From the NCBI GenBank assembly GCA_018343915.1, contig JABRWF010000002.1:3224001-3288000 (forward strand): a DNA stretch of 64,000 nt. Reading direction: 5' to 3'. The first letter of the stretch is position 1; every line of letters begins with the position of its first letter. Positions 1 through 10,028 of the stretch are shown here, one piece after another. The position numbers were made by a program, and so were the translations under genes. Source of the DNA: Agroathelia rolfsii (Eukaryota > Basidiomycota > Agaricomycetes > Amylocorticiales > Amylocorticiaceae). The notes below the pieces were generated by a model. The model saw nothing but the letters and a program-made list of their open reading frames with translations, was not told the origin of the DNA and made no database searches.

Positions 1-818
1 ATGCGATGATAATAAACAGGCGTATCCTGCTGCCGCAGCCTCACCCTTGTCATCCACTTTACTGGGTGTCACTCTGACAGCCTTCTTATTCTTGACCTTC
101 ATCGGATTTGGTCTCAGAAGAACAAACGTCATTGAATCCTCAGGATTAGCTCTTGTTTTGGCTTACAACATCTGGCTCGTTGGGTTTGATCAAAAAGCCT
201 TCCTTGATTCGGCTTCATCATAGTTCGTATCTCATCCCTTGAGGCATAGCTTTCAATTACTCATTGTCACATAGTACTCCCTTGGTAGGGAATATCATAC
301 CGCATTTGCAGGTAAGTACATAATCCTTTGGTGACGAGGCCGCACTAAAGGTTTTATGTCACAGACTCTAGTTGTATTCTTCACGAACACATTGCCGACA
401 CCTGTCTTGATTGCTCTGCTTTATCGTCTGACCATTCTGCACTTCGCATCTCGTATCCTACCAACCATTGGTGCAGACTCTTGGGAAAGCGAGGAAGGTG
501 TAGACGATGGCTGGGATGGCCGACCCGTAAGCGACCAAGCTATTCAATTGTTATCAATTTTATTTACACTGGAATCCAGACTTCAACCATCGCCAGGCTC
601 ATGTTAACTTACAAGCAGTCAATCTTTGTTGTTGTGTATTCACATTTGCTACGTATGTAACACTGGTTGCGTGTCTTTCCTTATTAGACTAACGTCTTCT
701 AGTACTTGATCATTCTTCGCAGATATGGTGGAGATGGATGAACATTGTCTTTACACTTGTTCTGTGGTCCGTTGAGCTCCTCGTTAGTGGGGATGATGTG
801 AAATACAAGGTAGATTGA
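1..818 (+). CDS. ICE2: ICE2-like ER membrane protein, 3' part (5' end outside window)
   Basis: Likely the C-terminal part of a fungal ICE2 family protein, a multi-pass ER membrane protein needed for cortical ER inheritance and lipid homeostasis in yeast. The first exon visible starts near position 20, after an intron end (AATAAACAG). Exons then encode two or more hydrophobic segments, including LLGVTLTAFLFLTFIGFGLR, the segment NTLPTPVLIALLYRLTILHF, the loop RILPTIGADSWE, and a C-terminal block around IWWRWMNIVFTLVLWSVELL ending at TGA 816-818. Introns are clear at 312-364 and from about 529 to 581. The join between the first exon and the one ending HLQ at 311 is not certain, because the obvious donor is missing and a stop (TCATCATAG) lies between them. 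The family assignment rests on recalled motif resemblance. It is followed in tandem by TBCA after 264 bp. Confidence 0.6.
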
Positions 819-1082
819 CCGATGAGATGTTAATGTTGCTTAGGTGTAGTTGTAGCACTTAATGGGATTGGGTGTTATGGTATTTTGAACACTAATAGTA
901 AAACCTTGCTTCGTACCGTCTGAACGCCTTTATCGTCGCCCACAGCGACGGTATGCACACTATGATGTCATAGCAGCACCATAAGCTGCGCCACTTTACA
1001 TGTGGCGTGAAAGTTTATTTCACTTCACACAGATGAAAGGGCATCGACCTTACTTGCATAGGTTGCCCTCTTACATTCTACG

Positions 1083-1623
1083 ATGAGCAATATAGCTACT
1101 GCACGCCAACAACTGAAAATCAAATCTGGTGTCGTCTCACGGTGCGCATATCTAGATCGCACGAGATGTCGCAATCGCTTAATAATGCTAAATTACTGGC
1201 TCATCAACTTCAACTGCATGCAGTCTGTCCAAAGAGCAACAGCTGTACCAAAAGGAAGCTGAACAACAGAAGCTGAAGCTGGACAAACTGAAAGCAGACA
1301 ATGCAGAGGAATGGGATGTGAAGAATGCCGTATGTACTTGTAGCTGATGTACATCATCTTACTCTCAGATGTATATGATTTGTAGACAAGGATGTATGAA
1401 GAGTCTCAGAAGATGATCAAGGATTCATCTACCCGATTGGAGAAGGCCGTTGGAGAGCTCAGAGATCTTGTGGTAGGTTGTTTCATATGAATTGCAATCT
1501 GAAGTTGATTTATGATCGGTGTTCACAAAATACGCTTAGATATCAGCCAAGGCCATACCTGAATTAGGGGGAGACGAACATTTATTGAAGGCGGAAGGCG
1601 TTTTAGAAAAAGCTAGTGTTTAG
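1083..1623 (+). CDS. TBCA: Tubulin-folding cofactor A (tubulin-specific chaperone A)
   Basis: Small alpha-helical chaperone that captures beta-tubulin during tubulin folding. Four exons splice cleanly to about 111 residues, the usual length of the family. It starts MSNIATARQQLKIKSGVVSR and continues LSKEQQLYQKEAEQQKLKL. The helix WDVKNATRMYEESQKMI corresponds to the conserved Q/N-A-x-x-V/M-x-E-E-S region. The third helix carries DSSTRLEKAVGELRDLV, and the protein ends EGVLEKASV then TAG. Introns have GTGCGC, GTATGT and GTAGGT donors. The ATG at 1083 is the only in-frame start preceding the first helix. The gene converges on Med11, with only 74 bp between the two stop codons. Confidence 0.88.
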
Positions 1624-1697
1624 ATCACTGAAGGTTTGATATACAAGTTATGTTAGTCCAATCCTTCACATTTCAGTTGGAACGCCCATCTCCATTT

Positions 1698-2361
1698 TCA
1701 CGAACGATTGTTGACTACGTCCTTGTTACGTGCGTCCTTCAACTTTTGAAGAGCGTCGGCTATTCCTTTCCAAGCATCCTTTTCTATCCTTGTTTCCTGT
1801 AGGCCTTGACTTCGTTCATTGGGTGCTGTAGCGTTGTCACCAGGAGGTAGCCCAACTCCAAGCGTGGGAGGAATGATAATGTGAGATGGCGCGTTTATGG
1901 CAGATGGTGCAATCTTGGAATGTCGAATATGAGCAAGTGATGAGCGAATGTCGTTTTGAACCATCTAAGGTGAGAGGTTAGGTCGATAAATATGAATGAA
2001 AGAGAGTAAATAAATGAATCGACCAACGTCCAAACAATCGAAAAATTCCGTTACTTCAAGGACGAATTTTTCAGATCGTTCTTCCCCTTGTGGCAAATAA
2101 TCGCCAGGATCGTCAGTTTGAGGCAGAGTTAATAGGGAAGTCGAAGACGCTGCCAGTTGGAGCAGTCGTACTATGCTCTGCATAATGTGGACAGTCTCAG
2201 GATTTCAGACCTCTTCGAACGGGGTCATAAGATCATACTTTCTCTACTTCGCCAAGGTCATGAATTTGCCGCGCAGTACGACTAGATGTCCATATTGGAT
2301 CTAGAGTGTGCTCCTCAGCCGCCTCAACATTAGGTGCGATGGGCGCAGTTGACTGGTCCAT
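1698..2361 (-). CDS. MED11: Mediator complex subunit 11 (Med11)
   Basis: Head-module subunit of Mediator, the coactivator bridging transcription factors and RNA polymerase II; Med11 forms a four-helix bundle with Med22. Three exons give about 179 residues: exon 1 starts at ATG 2359-2361 (MDQSTAPIAP) and contains TARQIHDLGEVEK; exon 2 continues SIVRLLQLAASSTSLLTLPQ and EKFVLEVTEFFDCLD; exon 3 begins MVQNDIRSSLAHIRHSKIAP and includes APSAINAP. The helix 1 pattern (QIHDLGEVEK.I..LL.LA..S..LL) followed by F....FF..L...Q..IR..L.HIR.S.IAPSAI matches the fungal Med11 layout. The last 60 residues are a low-complexity extension rich in Pro, Gly and charged residues. The donor of intron 2 (GTTGGT) is weak. 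It is divergent from TAF2. Confidence 0.75.
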
Positions 2362-2708
2362 TCATATGGTCGGTGCCAACCTTGCAGCTGAATGATGTCT
2401 GCGAAGTTCTTCCGGCTTAAGGGTTTTAACCAAGAGAGTTTGCTATATAGGAATAAATACCTGTATAAAATGACATTGGTCCCAAAGTGCATCCCTGAAG
2501 GGAGTCGGGATTCGGATAATGTCGATGGCCTCCGCCTCCCACTAGCAAGAGTCTCTACGGGTGGTCGCACATCACTCTATAACTCGTTTTCCTTCATTCT
2601 CGGCTTTATTATTTGCTTTCAGCTACTCTTGCACCCTTTAAGACTGAATCGATCTAGAAATTGCGCGCGTCTGGCTTGTAAACGCGGTTCTGGTTTGGCT
2701 TACTCGTA
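2362..2708. promoter_or_regulatory. Divergent promoter interval between Med11 and TAF2
   Basis: This 347-bp gap separates the Med11 start codon (minus strand) from the TAF2 start codon (plus strand) and must hold both promoters. On the plus strand an AT-rich stretch contains CTATATAG at 2442-2449 and GTATAAAA at 2463-2470, which look like TATA elements, but no experimental signal can be seen. The short open frames crossing the interval in both directions have no recognisable content and are taken as chance. Confidence 0.35.
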
Positions 2709-5700
2709 ATGCAACGCGAACACATCCGCCGTGGATTCACTATATACGTCGCTTTTCGGTGTTCTAGAAATTTGTTCAGGCCCTGATTCTCGTTTCTGTA
2801 TACACTAGTCATCAAAAAGTTGTCCTTGAGATCGACTTCTCTGGTTGTCTATGGGTAAGATGCAAATATGCGCAATCCGGCATCGAGCAGGGCTCACCAT
2901 TGGTTTCGTTTCTCAGGGATACACGGAAATAACTATTGTGCCGACCAGCAAGGATCTCAAAACAGTCCACCTGCACTCAAGGCAATGCAGTACGTATGCG
3001 TTTACATTGTGTTTAAACCCCAGTTCTGATACTTGGCAATCGTTTCAGCGATACATTCCGTTCGAGTTGCATCACATCCTGCAGACTTTGTTTACTATGA
3101 CCCGCTTACCAACATCTCTCTGAGTAATGCTGAGGACTGTCACAATCACCCCGAACTCAAACGCAAGATATACTCGGCACTTGCGGAAGGAGATGAAGGG
3201 GAGCTGTCAATATCGATACCAAAGGAGGTCAATTTGAGGCAACTAGGTAGCATTGCTCCCCGTGGCATTGGCGAAGGTGTGAAATTCCGCTTATAGAAAT
3301 AATCTTCCTATTAATCCCTTTCAAGTTGGGACGCCAGAACCCTCGACACCGGGACCGGCGCTTGCGACTGCGGAGTCCGGGGCTATAATCATTCGCATTG
3401 ACTATAGCCTTAGAAATCCCGTCGATGGATTTCAGTTTGTGCTACCAACAGACTCGTATCCTTATGTAAGTAGCAAGGCCCATTCACATGGAAAACCAGT
3501 GCGAGTAACGTCTTTCGGTTCTCTAGAGAGTTCCTCACGCATATACGACTCCCTCATCCCCTGATTCGGCACGGTGTTGGGTCCCATGTGTTGACAATTT
3601 ATGGGAGAAATGTACCTGGGAGTTTGAGTTCGTGGTTCCTCGGTATCTGGAGGAGCAAAATTCGGAAGAGGACGATTATGAATCAGATGCACCAGAGGCT
3701 GTTCCCACAATCGTGGTCTGTAGCGGGGAGCTGACGGAGCAGGTGCGCCCTGGCTTTTTGATTATATCTATATCGAGGTATTCACATATTATCATAGGTT
3801 GCTCATCCCAATAACTCGAACAAGACCATCTTCCTGTTCTCGCAAGCCGTTACAACATCTGTTCAGCACATAGCCTTCGCTGCAGGACCTTTCCATGTCT
3901 ATCAAATACCAAATGATTCAGCATTGGAAGAGGTGCCGGGCTCTTCCCAATCTCTCATGCACGCATTTTGCCTTCCTGGTCATGAAGCAATGATGAAGTA
4001 CACGACGTCATTTCTTCGCAGCGCCATGAACTTCTACTCGACGGAGTTGGGCTCATATCCCTTCGGCTCATTCAAAATTGTGATGGTAGACGAGCTTCCA
4101 ACACAGCGTTTCGACAGTGCAACGTTATCACTTGTGACGACCGATATTCTTCACGGCGAGGACGCCATCGAACAGCTTCTAGAGGCACGCCATTCGCTCA
4201 GTCATGCCCTTGCTTGCCAATGGGTTGGCGTGAATATCCATCAGAAAGTCTGGTCTGACACATGGTTGATCAACGGCTTGGGACTGTACATCACTGGTCT
4301 CTTCTTGAAGAAGCTATTGGGAAATAATGAATATCGCTATCGCATCAAAAAGGACATGCAGCGGGTCATCGAATGGGACAATGGCTCTATGCCCCCGATT
4401 TGTCAACCGCAAAACCCTGATCCGCCTGACGCGTCCGTTTTGCCATTCATCGACCTGAAAGCGCCATTAGTTCTTCATATGTTGGACAAAAAGCTGGGCA
4501 AGTCGGGTACATCGCTGGGCCTGTCACGTGTGTTACCCAAGATTTTCCTTTCAGCTATCAGTGGAGAATTGCCCAATAATGCACTTTCGACGCATTCCTT
4601 CTTGCGTATGTGTCGAAAGGTCAGCGGCGTGGATCTCAGACAGTTTACAGAGCAATGGATACATGGTAGTGGTTGTCCTGCGTTTGGGTTTTCTGCGTCG
4701 TTCAACCGGAAGAAGATGGCAGTGGAAATCACGATGCGACAAGAGGTGCCTGCATGGACTGCTCTCCAGAACAACGAAATCTCGAAGGCGCTCCTAAAGC
4801 CAGTGCAATTGTTCGAGGTATTCTATCATTTTCGTCTCGTATTTTCCTCTGTCCTAACATTATCACAGGGTACGATGACGGTCCGCATTCATGAGGCCGA
4901 TGGGACGCCTTATGAACATGTTCTTGATATTCGTTCAAATTTCAAGCGTTATGAAGTGCCTTTCAACACCAAATACAAACGGGTTCGTCGCAACACGAAG
5001 CGGTATCTTGCTCGTCAGATGGCTGCTCAAGCAGCAGCTGAGGGCGACGCCGAGGCGGCAGAAGCGATGGGACAGGTTGACATGGGGTTCGGCTTGGAGA
5101 TTTGGGAAAAGGAGCAAGAGCGAGAGAATTGGAAGGTGTCAGATTGGACTGAGGAGGAGGAACAGGCGATGTCGGGAGCCACGTATGAATGGATTCGTAT
5201 GGATGCAGATTTTGAGTGGATTGCTGGTATCGCATTCGAGCAGCCTGACTTTATGTGGGTGTCGCAGCTGCAGAGGGACAGGGACGTTGTGGCACAGCTG
5301 GAGGTGAGTATTCGAAGATATTACAGTTACATGGTACTAACAACTAGCGTATAGGCTGTTCATGCGCTTATTAAACAACCAACAGCCATCGTTTCAAGCA
5401 CCCTGACCAAGACGGTTTTAGTGTCTAATTATTACTATCGAATTCGATGCGAAGCTGCTTTGGGCCTTGTGCAGGTCCGTCCTCTTTTTCGTTCGTTTAA
5501 TGTATTGATATTAAAGAAACGAATATTGTTAGTGTGCAATACGAAAACTGGACTTTTTGGGTTTATTCCATCTCTTCAAACTTTTCCTAAGATTCTGCTA
5601 CGAGCCCGAAGATCCGAATCAAGATCTTTTCACTCATAGCTATGTACCAAAACCCAACAACTTTTCGTACTTACCGGATTATTTTGTTCGCAAGGTATGG

Positions 5701-8700
5701 CTTGATATGAACTCTGGAGGCTTCGTAGTTGATCTCACTATTTTACGCTCTTATAGAGTCTCATCAATGCCATTTCTCGCGTTCGTTTTGAAAATGGCAA
5801 AACGCCTTCAATTGTGCGGCAGTTCTTGATCGATCAGTTACGCTACAATGACAACACTTCTAATCCCGTTAGAATTTTTTTTTCTCGTGATATTCTGTTT
5901 CTGACTTTACGGCTTGACAGTTCTCGGACGCCTTCTACATTTGTGCCGTAATCTCTGCTCTAGCATGTGCTTCCGTTTCTACAGTGCCACCTGAACGCGG
6001 AGAATTCGTGACCACCGACAATCGTGACGAACATACAACCGAGGACATTGATCTTATCAAGCGTGCTGAGGTGGAAATTGAGAGATATCGTAGCATGGAC
6101 AGACTTATTCCTTCGGCACACAATATTGTGACTGTTGCCACGTTAGAGGTATGACTCACATATATACATTGAGCCGTTAGACTAATGGTTTGCACTAGTT
6201 CTACATGATTCTCTCACTCGCTACGTTGATTCCCGATCGTTCCAAGGTCTTCTTCCCATTGACCAGGTTAGTTTTTTCTTCTTCCCCTCGCTCGGTTTGA
6301 ATCACACCTTATTTCTATCGGTAGGGAGGGAAACTATACTCAAGTTCGAATTGCTGCTTTCGATGGCTTATTCCTGACGAAGTGGTACACGCCTGATATG
6401 ATGGAGTACATGTTGGCTGTCATGGCAAAGGATCCATCTCGAGTTATACGTCGGCATGTCGCCCGTGGGGCTTGCCAGAGTCTCGCCCTTCTTGTGTCCA
6501 TGGGCGAACTTAAGTCCTCAGTCAAGGAAACTGAATCGCTCCTTATTGAGGAAGATGGCGCAACGGCTGAGAAAACCAAAGAAGCCGCGAAGAAGAGTGA
6601 CGTAGACCTGATGATCAAGATTCTTCGCAAGGATCGCGATGTAGGTAAGAATGAAATTCTGCGAAAGTACATTATGCCCATCATTCTGTGAGTAACTTGG
6701 CTCGTTCTCTAAATGTTGACTGTTACCGACTGTGTTGTTCCGTAGTGCTCCGGATGTTGATCATGAAGTTCGCTGGAGTGCCCTCAAACTCGCCGATATA
6801 CTCGTTCGCGGAGTCGAAGAAGTGCCACCAAAGGTGACGATACATTTGCCGCCTACCCCAGTGACAGAGACTGCCCCCGCTTTGCCCCCCGTTAAGGCAC
6901 AGCCTAAGGTTCACCTCACACCTTCGATCAAAGTCGGTGGTACTGGGACTCCAGCAAGAAGCCCTTTGGTGCCGTTCACTCCCGCGCCCAAGGTCAAACT
7001 GCCTCTCGTCACACAGCAGCCAACACCTTCTCCTCGAACACCCGTCATGGCCAACTTTCCCTCGCGTAATGGGACACACCCTGCGACTGGTAGTGTGATC
7101 TTACCCTCATTGAAAAGGAAGGGTCGTCCGCCCAGGACGGACAAGGTTCCGACGGCTCCGAAAGCCCAGGCTGCGGGCATGAGTATAAACGATCTCAAGG
7201 CTTGCAGAAGCGCGTTGAAGAAACTCAACACCTCGAAAGCAGCCTCCCTTTTCTTGCAGCCTGTCGATCCAGTACGAGACAAGGCCCCAAAGTACGTGTG
7301 TTATTTGGCTTAGTGGTGTGACGTTTTTTCTCATCTGAAGTTTCATAGTTACTTCGAAATCATCAAGAACCCTATGGACCTCGGAACTATGGGTGCCAAG
7401 CTCGAGGCCGGAATGTATAAGTCTAGAGCTGATTTCGAGGCTGATTTCAACCTTATGATCAACAATGCGAAGACGTATAATTTGCCCGGCAGCTATGTCC
7501 ACAACCAAGCAATCACATTACTATTATTTTTCCAGAAACGTACGTTTCTTCGCTGTCTTTCTTTGAATAATGTTACTGATCAAATTATAGAATGGGCACG
7601 TATCAACAACACCCTGGAAGCTGCCGCTGCTCAGCCAGCTCCAGCCAGGATGCTTCCGCCTGCCGTTCCTGTACATCATCCGCGTCCGCCAGCTGTTCCT
7701 CCCTCAACGCCCAAACCTGCTACAGCTCCTGACACGCCATCGGTATCTCGGCCGAGCATCAAACTCAAGTTGGGCAATTCGCAGAGTAAATCGACGCCTA
7801 CTCCTTCAGAGAAGACGCCATCGGAGAAGGTGCCACGTCCTCGTCTCAAGATACCGAAGCCTGCTCCCGCCAATGAGCCACCACCGCCCGAGGTTGATGA
7901 CGGCTCGCATGATTTGCTCCAGGAGGTCCTTGCTATGGAAAAACAGGAGAAGGAAGCCAAGAAGCATGCTAAACCTCACAAGGATCGTTCTGGATCTTTG
8001 CAACGTCCTCAAGGAGATGCATCTGCGCATGCTGCTAAGCGTAGAAAGGTTGACTTTGAAGAGGACAATGTACTCAAAGCGTCTACCTCTGCGGCACCTG
8101 CACCATCGAAGCCGTCTCGTCCATCCGTTGATCTGCCTGTGAAGGCACCACTAAAGGGGTCAAAGGAATCTACTCCTGTTGCACCACTATCTGCGGCGTC
8201 GAAGCCTCCGACCTTGAAAATTAAGAAAGATCCTTCTGCAGCTCCCGAGCAGATAGTACTAGATACTCCTATTACGAAACCATCGAAGGGCAAGGAGAAA
8301 GAACCAAGCAAGCCGACTCCCAGCCAAACACTTGTTAAATCTAATAGGGACAAGAGCACATCAGCCCCAGATACCAACGCCATCCCTATCAACGAGAGGA
8401 AATGTCGTGAAGTGCTCCGAGCCATTTCAAAGTTGAAGGAATATCCTATCTTTGCTCAGCCCGTCGACCCCATCCGCGATGGCTGTCCTACGTAAGTTCT
8501 TCCACCAAGGTCGAGTAACAATCGCTTATCGCTTGTGCATAGGTATTTGTCCGAAATCAAGGAACCTATGGACTTTGGCACAATGTCCTCGAAACTCTCC
8601 AAAGGAAAGTATGCTACCATGGGCGAATTTCTGAGGGATGCCGATCTTGTCTTCGGCAACTGCCGCAAATTCAATCCTCCTGGCACATATCCTGTTATCT

Positions 8701-9222
8701 GTGCTGGTGTGGTTGAAGGTGTCTTTCGGAAAGAGTGGTCAAAAGCGGCACAAAAGAGGCTTGCTGGTAGTGACAAACGGGTTCTCCAAGGCATAATTAA
8801 CACAATCATGAAGGAGGATGTGTAAGTGCTAGTATTCAATGTTACATGAGTTGAGACTAAATACGGGCATCAACTTTAGGTCTTGGATTTTCCGTGTTGC
8901 CGTCGATCCCGTCCTTTTGGGTATTCCTACCTATTTTGACGTCATTCCACGCAAGGATGCCCGAGATTTGTCCCTCATTAAATCCAAGCTCGATGCAGAC
9001 AAATATGATTCCGTTGAGGCATTCGAGGCCGATGTCGATCTTATGCTATACAACTGCGAAAAGTTTAACCACGCCGATGCCGAGGTGCTCGCCATCGCGC
9101 ATAATTTCAAGAAACGTTTCCGGGAACTAATGGTTGGTTTCAAATCTGGGTTCTCTAAGAAGCGAAAAGAGGGAGAAAAGGGAGAAGCCCATCCTGCTGC
9201 GAAGAAAGTCAAATTGTTATGA
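2709..9222 (+). CDS. TAF2: TFIID subunit 2 (TAF2) with three C-terminal bromodomains
   Basis: General transcription factor TFIID subunit that contacts initiator DNA. The spliced protein is about 1,850 residues. It starts MQREHIRRGFTI, followed by an M1-aminopeptidase-like region (VLEIDFSGCLWG, TEITIVPTSKDLK, ARCWVPCVDNLWEKCTWEFE). The metalloprotease motif is degenerate: HALAC replaces HExxH at 4203-4217, so it cannot bind zinc the same way, as expected of TAF2. A HEAT-like region follows (NYYYRIRCEAALGLV to LAPDVDHEVRWSALKLADIL). In the same exon as the last HEAT-like repeat a Pro-rich linker leads into bromodomain 1 (about 7180-7545); bromodomain 2 lies at 8395-8750 and bromodomain 3 at 8775-9130. 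Each keeps the acetyl-lysine Asn (NNAKTYN, GNCRKFN, YNCEKFN). Lys/Pro/Ser-rich linkers separate copies 1 and 2. An apparent stop at 3294-3296 is removed by an intron at 3247-3325. Confidence 0.93.
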
Positions 9223-9407
9223 TCACGTGTTTCGAATTTTGTGCTCACATGGATCATGGAATGAACACCTGTGTTTTACTTACATGTATTGTATAATATC
9301 CCTAGCTTATTCAAAGAAATATATGATTCCTATTCATTCTCGTAAGCTCGATTTTTTTTTTAAATGCTAAATTCTTGGTTTTTACCCATGGTGGCGAGTC
9401 GAGACAT
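9223..9407. other. 3' flank of TAF2
   Basis: AT-rich sequence after the TAF2 stop, with a T run at 9352-9361. It probably holds the TAF2 3' UTR and poly(A) site. No gene is seen. Confidence 0.3.
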
Positions 9408-9798
9408 TACTGTAGTTGTCAGACCATAAGTTCAAGCCGGTCGGAGCGTTACGCGTTACGAACTTAGAGGCTTCCATGGCCAGCAAACTTGTTCATTATT
9501 GTGAGCTATGTGTTACCATGAACATTAGGTAGCCATTTGAGTCAAGATTTTTGGTGCAATTTAGTACATTTAATGACCATCACAAAGTCAACACCCGTCA
9601 GCAATTACTCTTACGTGCACACATTGCATTGGAGACTGTGCAAGAGGGTCTTAAATTATGCTGATTATAGTAAACAGTGCCTTCCCTTTTGGGAGATGTA
9701 ACGCACTCTAGGGGTGCGTTACGTTACATGCTGGCCAATATGTTCGTTCAATACCCCTGCGTTATGCGTTACGAACTTATGGTCTGACAACTACAGTA
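9408..9798. mobile_element. TA-flanked inverted-repeat element (MITE, Tc1/mariner-like)
   Basis: Two perfect inverted repeats of 26 bp bound this 391-bp stretch: 9408-9433 (starting TACTGTAGTTGTCAGACCAT) and 9773-9798, its reverse complement. Taking the outer TA as the duplicated target leaves 24-bp termini beginning CTGTAGTTG. The interior has no open frame of useful length, so it is non-autonomous. A second, direct repeat of 21 bp with one mismatch lies inside each end (9446-9466 and 9759-9779, core GCGTTACGAACTTA). Size, TIRs and a TA target are typical of MITEs mobilised by Tc1/mariner-type transposases; that family assignment is inference. It sits in the spacer between TAF2 and LTV1. Confidence 0.8.
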
Positions 9799-10028
9799 CA
9801 AATTTCCATTCCATAGTCAATCTCAATGTTTCCATTCCGATATCCGACACGTTTATCAGCAATACTATTCAGTCAGGTTAATAGTAACTGCTTCACCACT
9901 ACATCCACATAGTAGCTTTTGAGGCATTGAAGGACTCAGAAACATCTCCTTGTGCTCTATCAATTTGTTCTTACCCGAGCAAAACGTCAAGAGAGTAGGC
10001 AGTACATCTCTTCCAGAATCTCTCCACT

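Noticed and set aside
3290..3330. Apparent frameshift or stop in TAF2 after GVKFRL.
   Set aside because: An intron from 3247 (GTAGCA) to 3325 (TTTCAAG) removes the stop and restores the frame, joining LRQL to VGTPEPSTPG.
7180..9222. A separate bromodomain gene downstream of TAF2.
   Set aside because: The exon 6747-7291 contains TAF2 helical-repeat sequence and the start of bromodomain 1 in one frame, with no promoter-like gap or stop.
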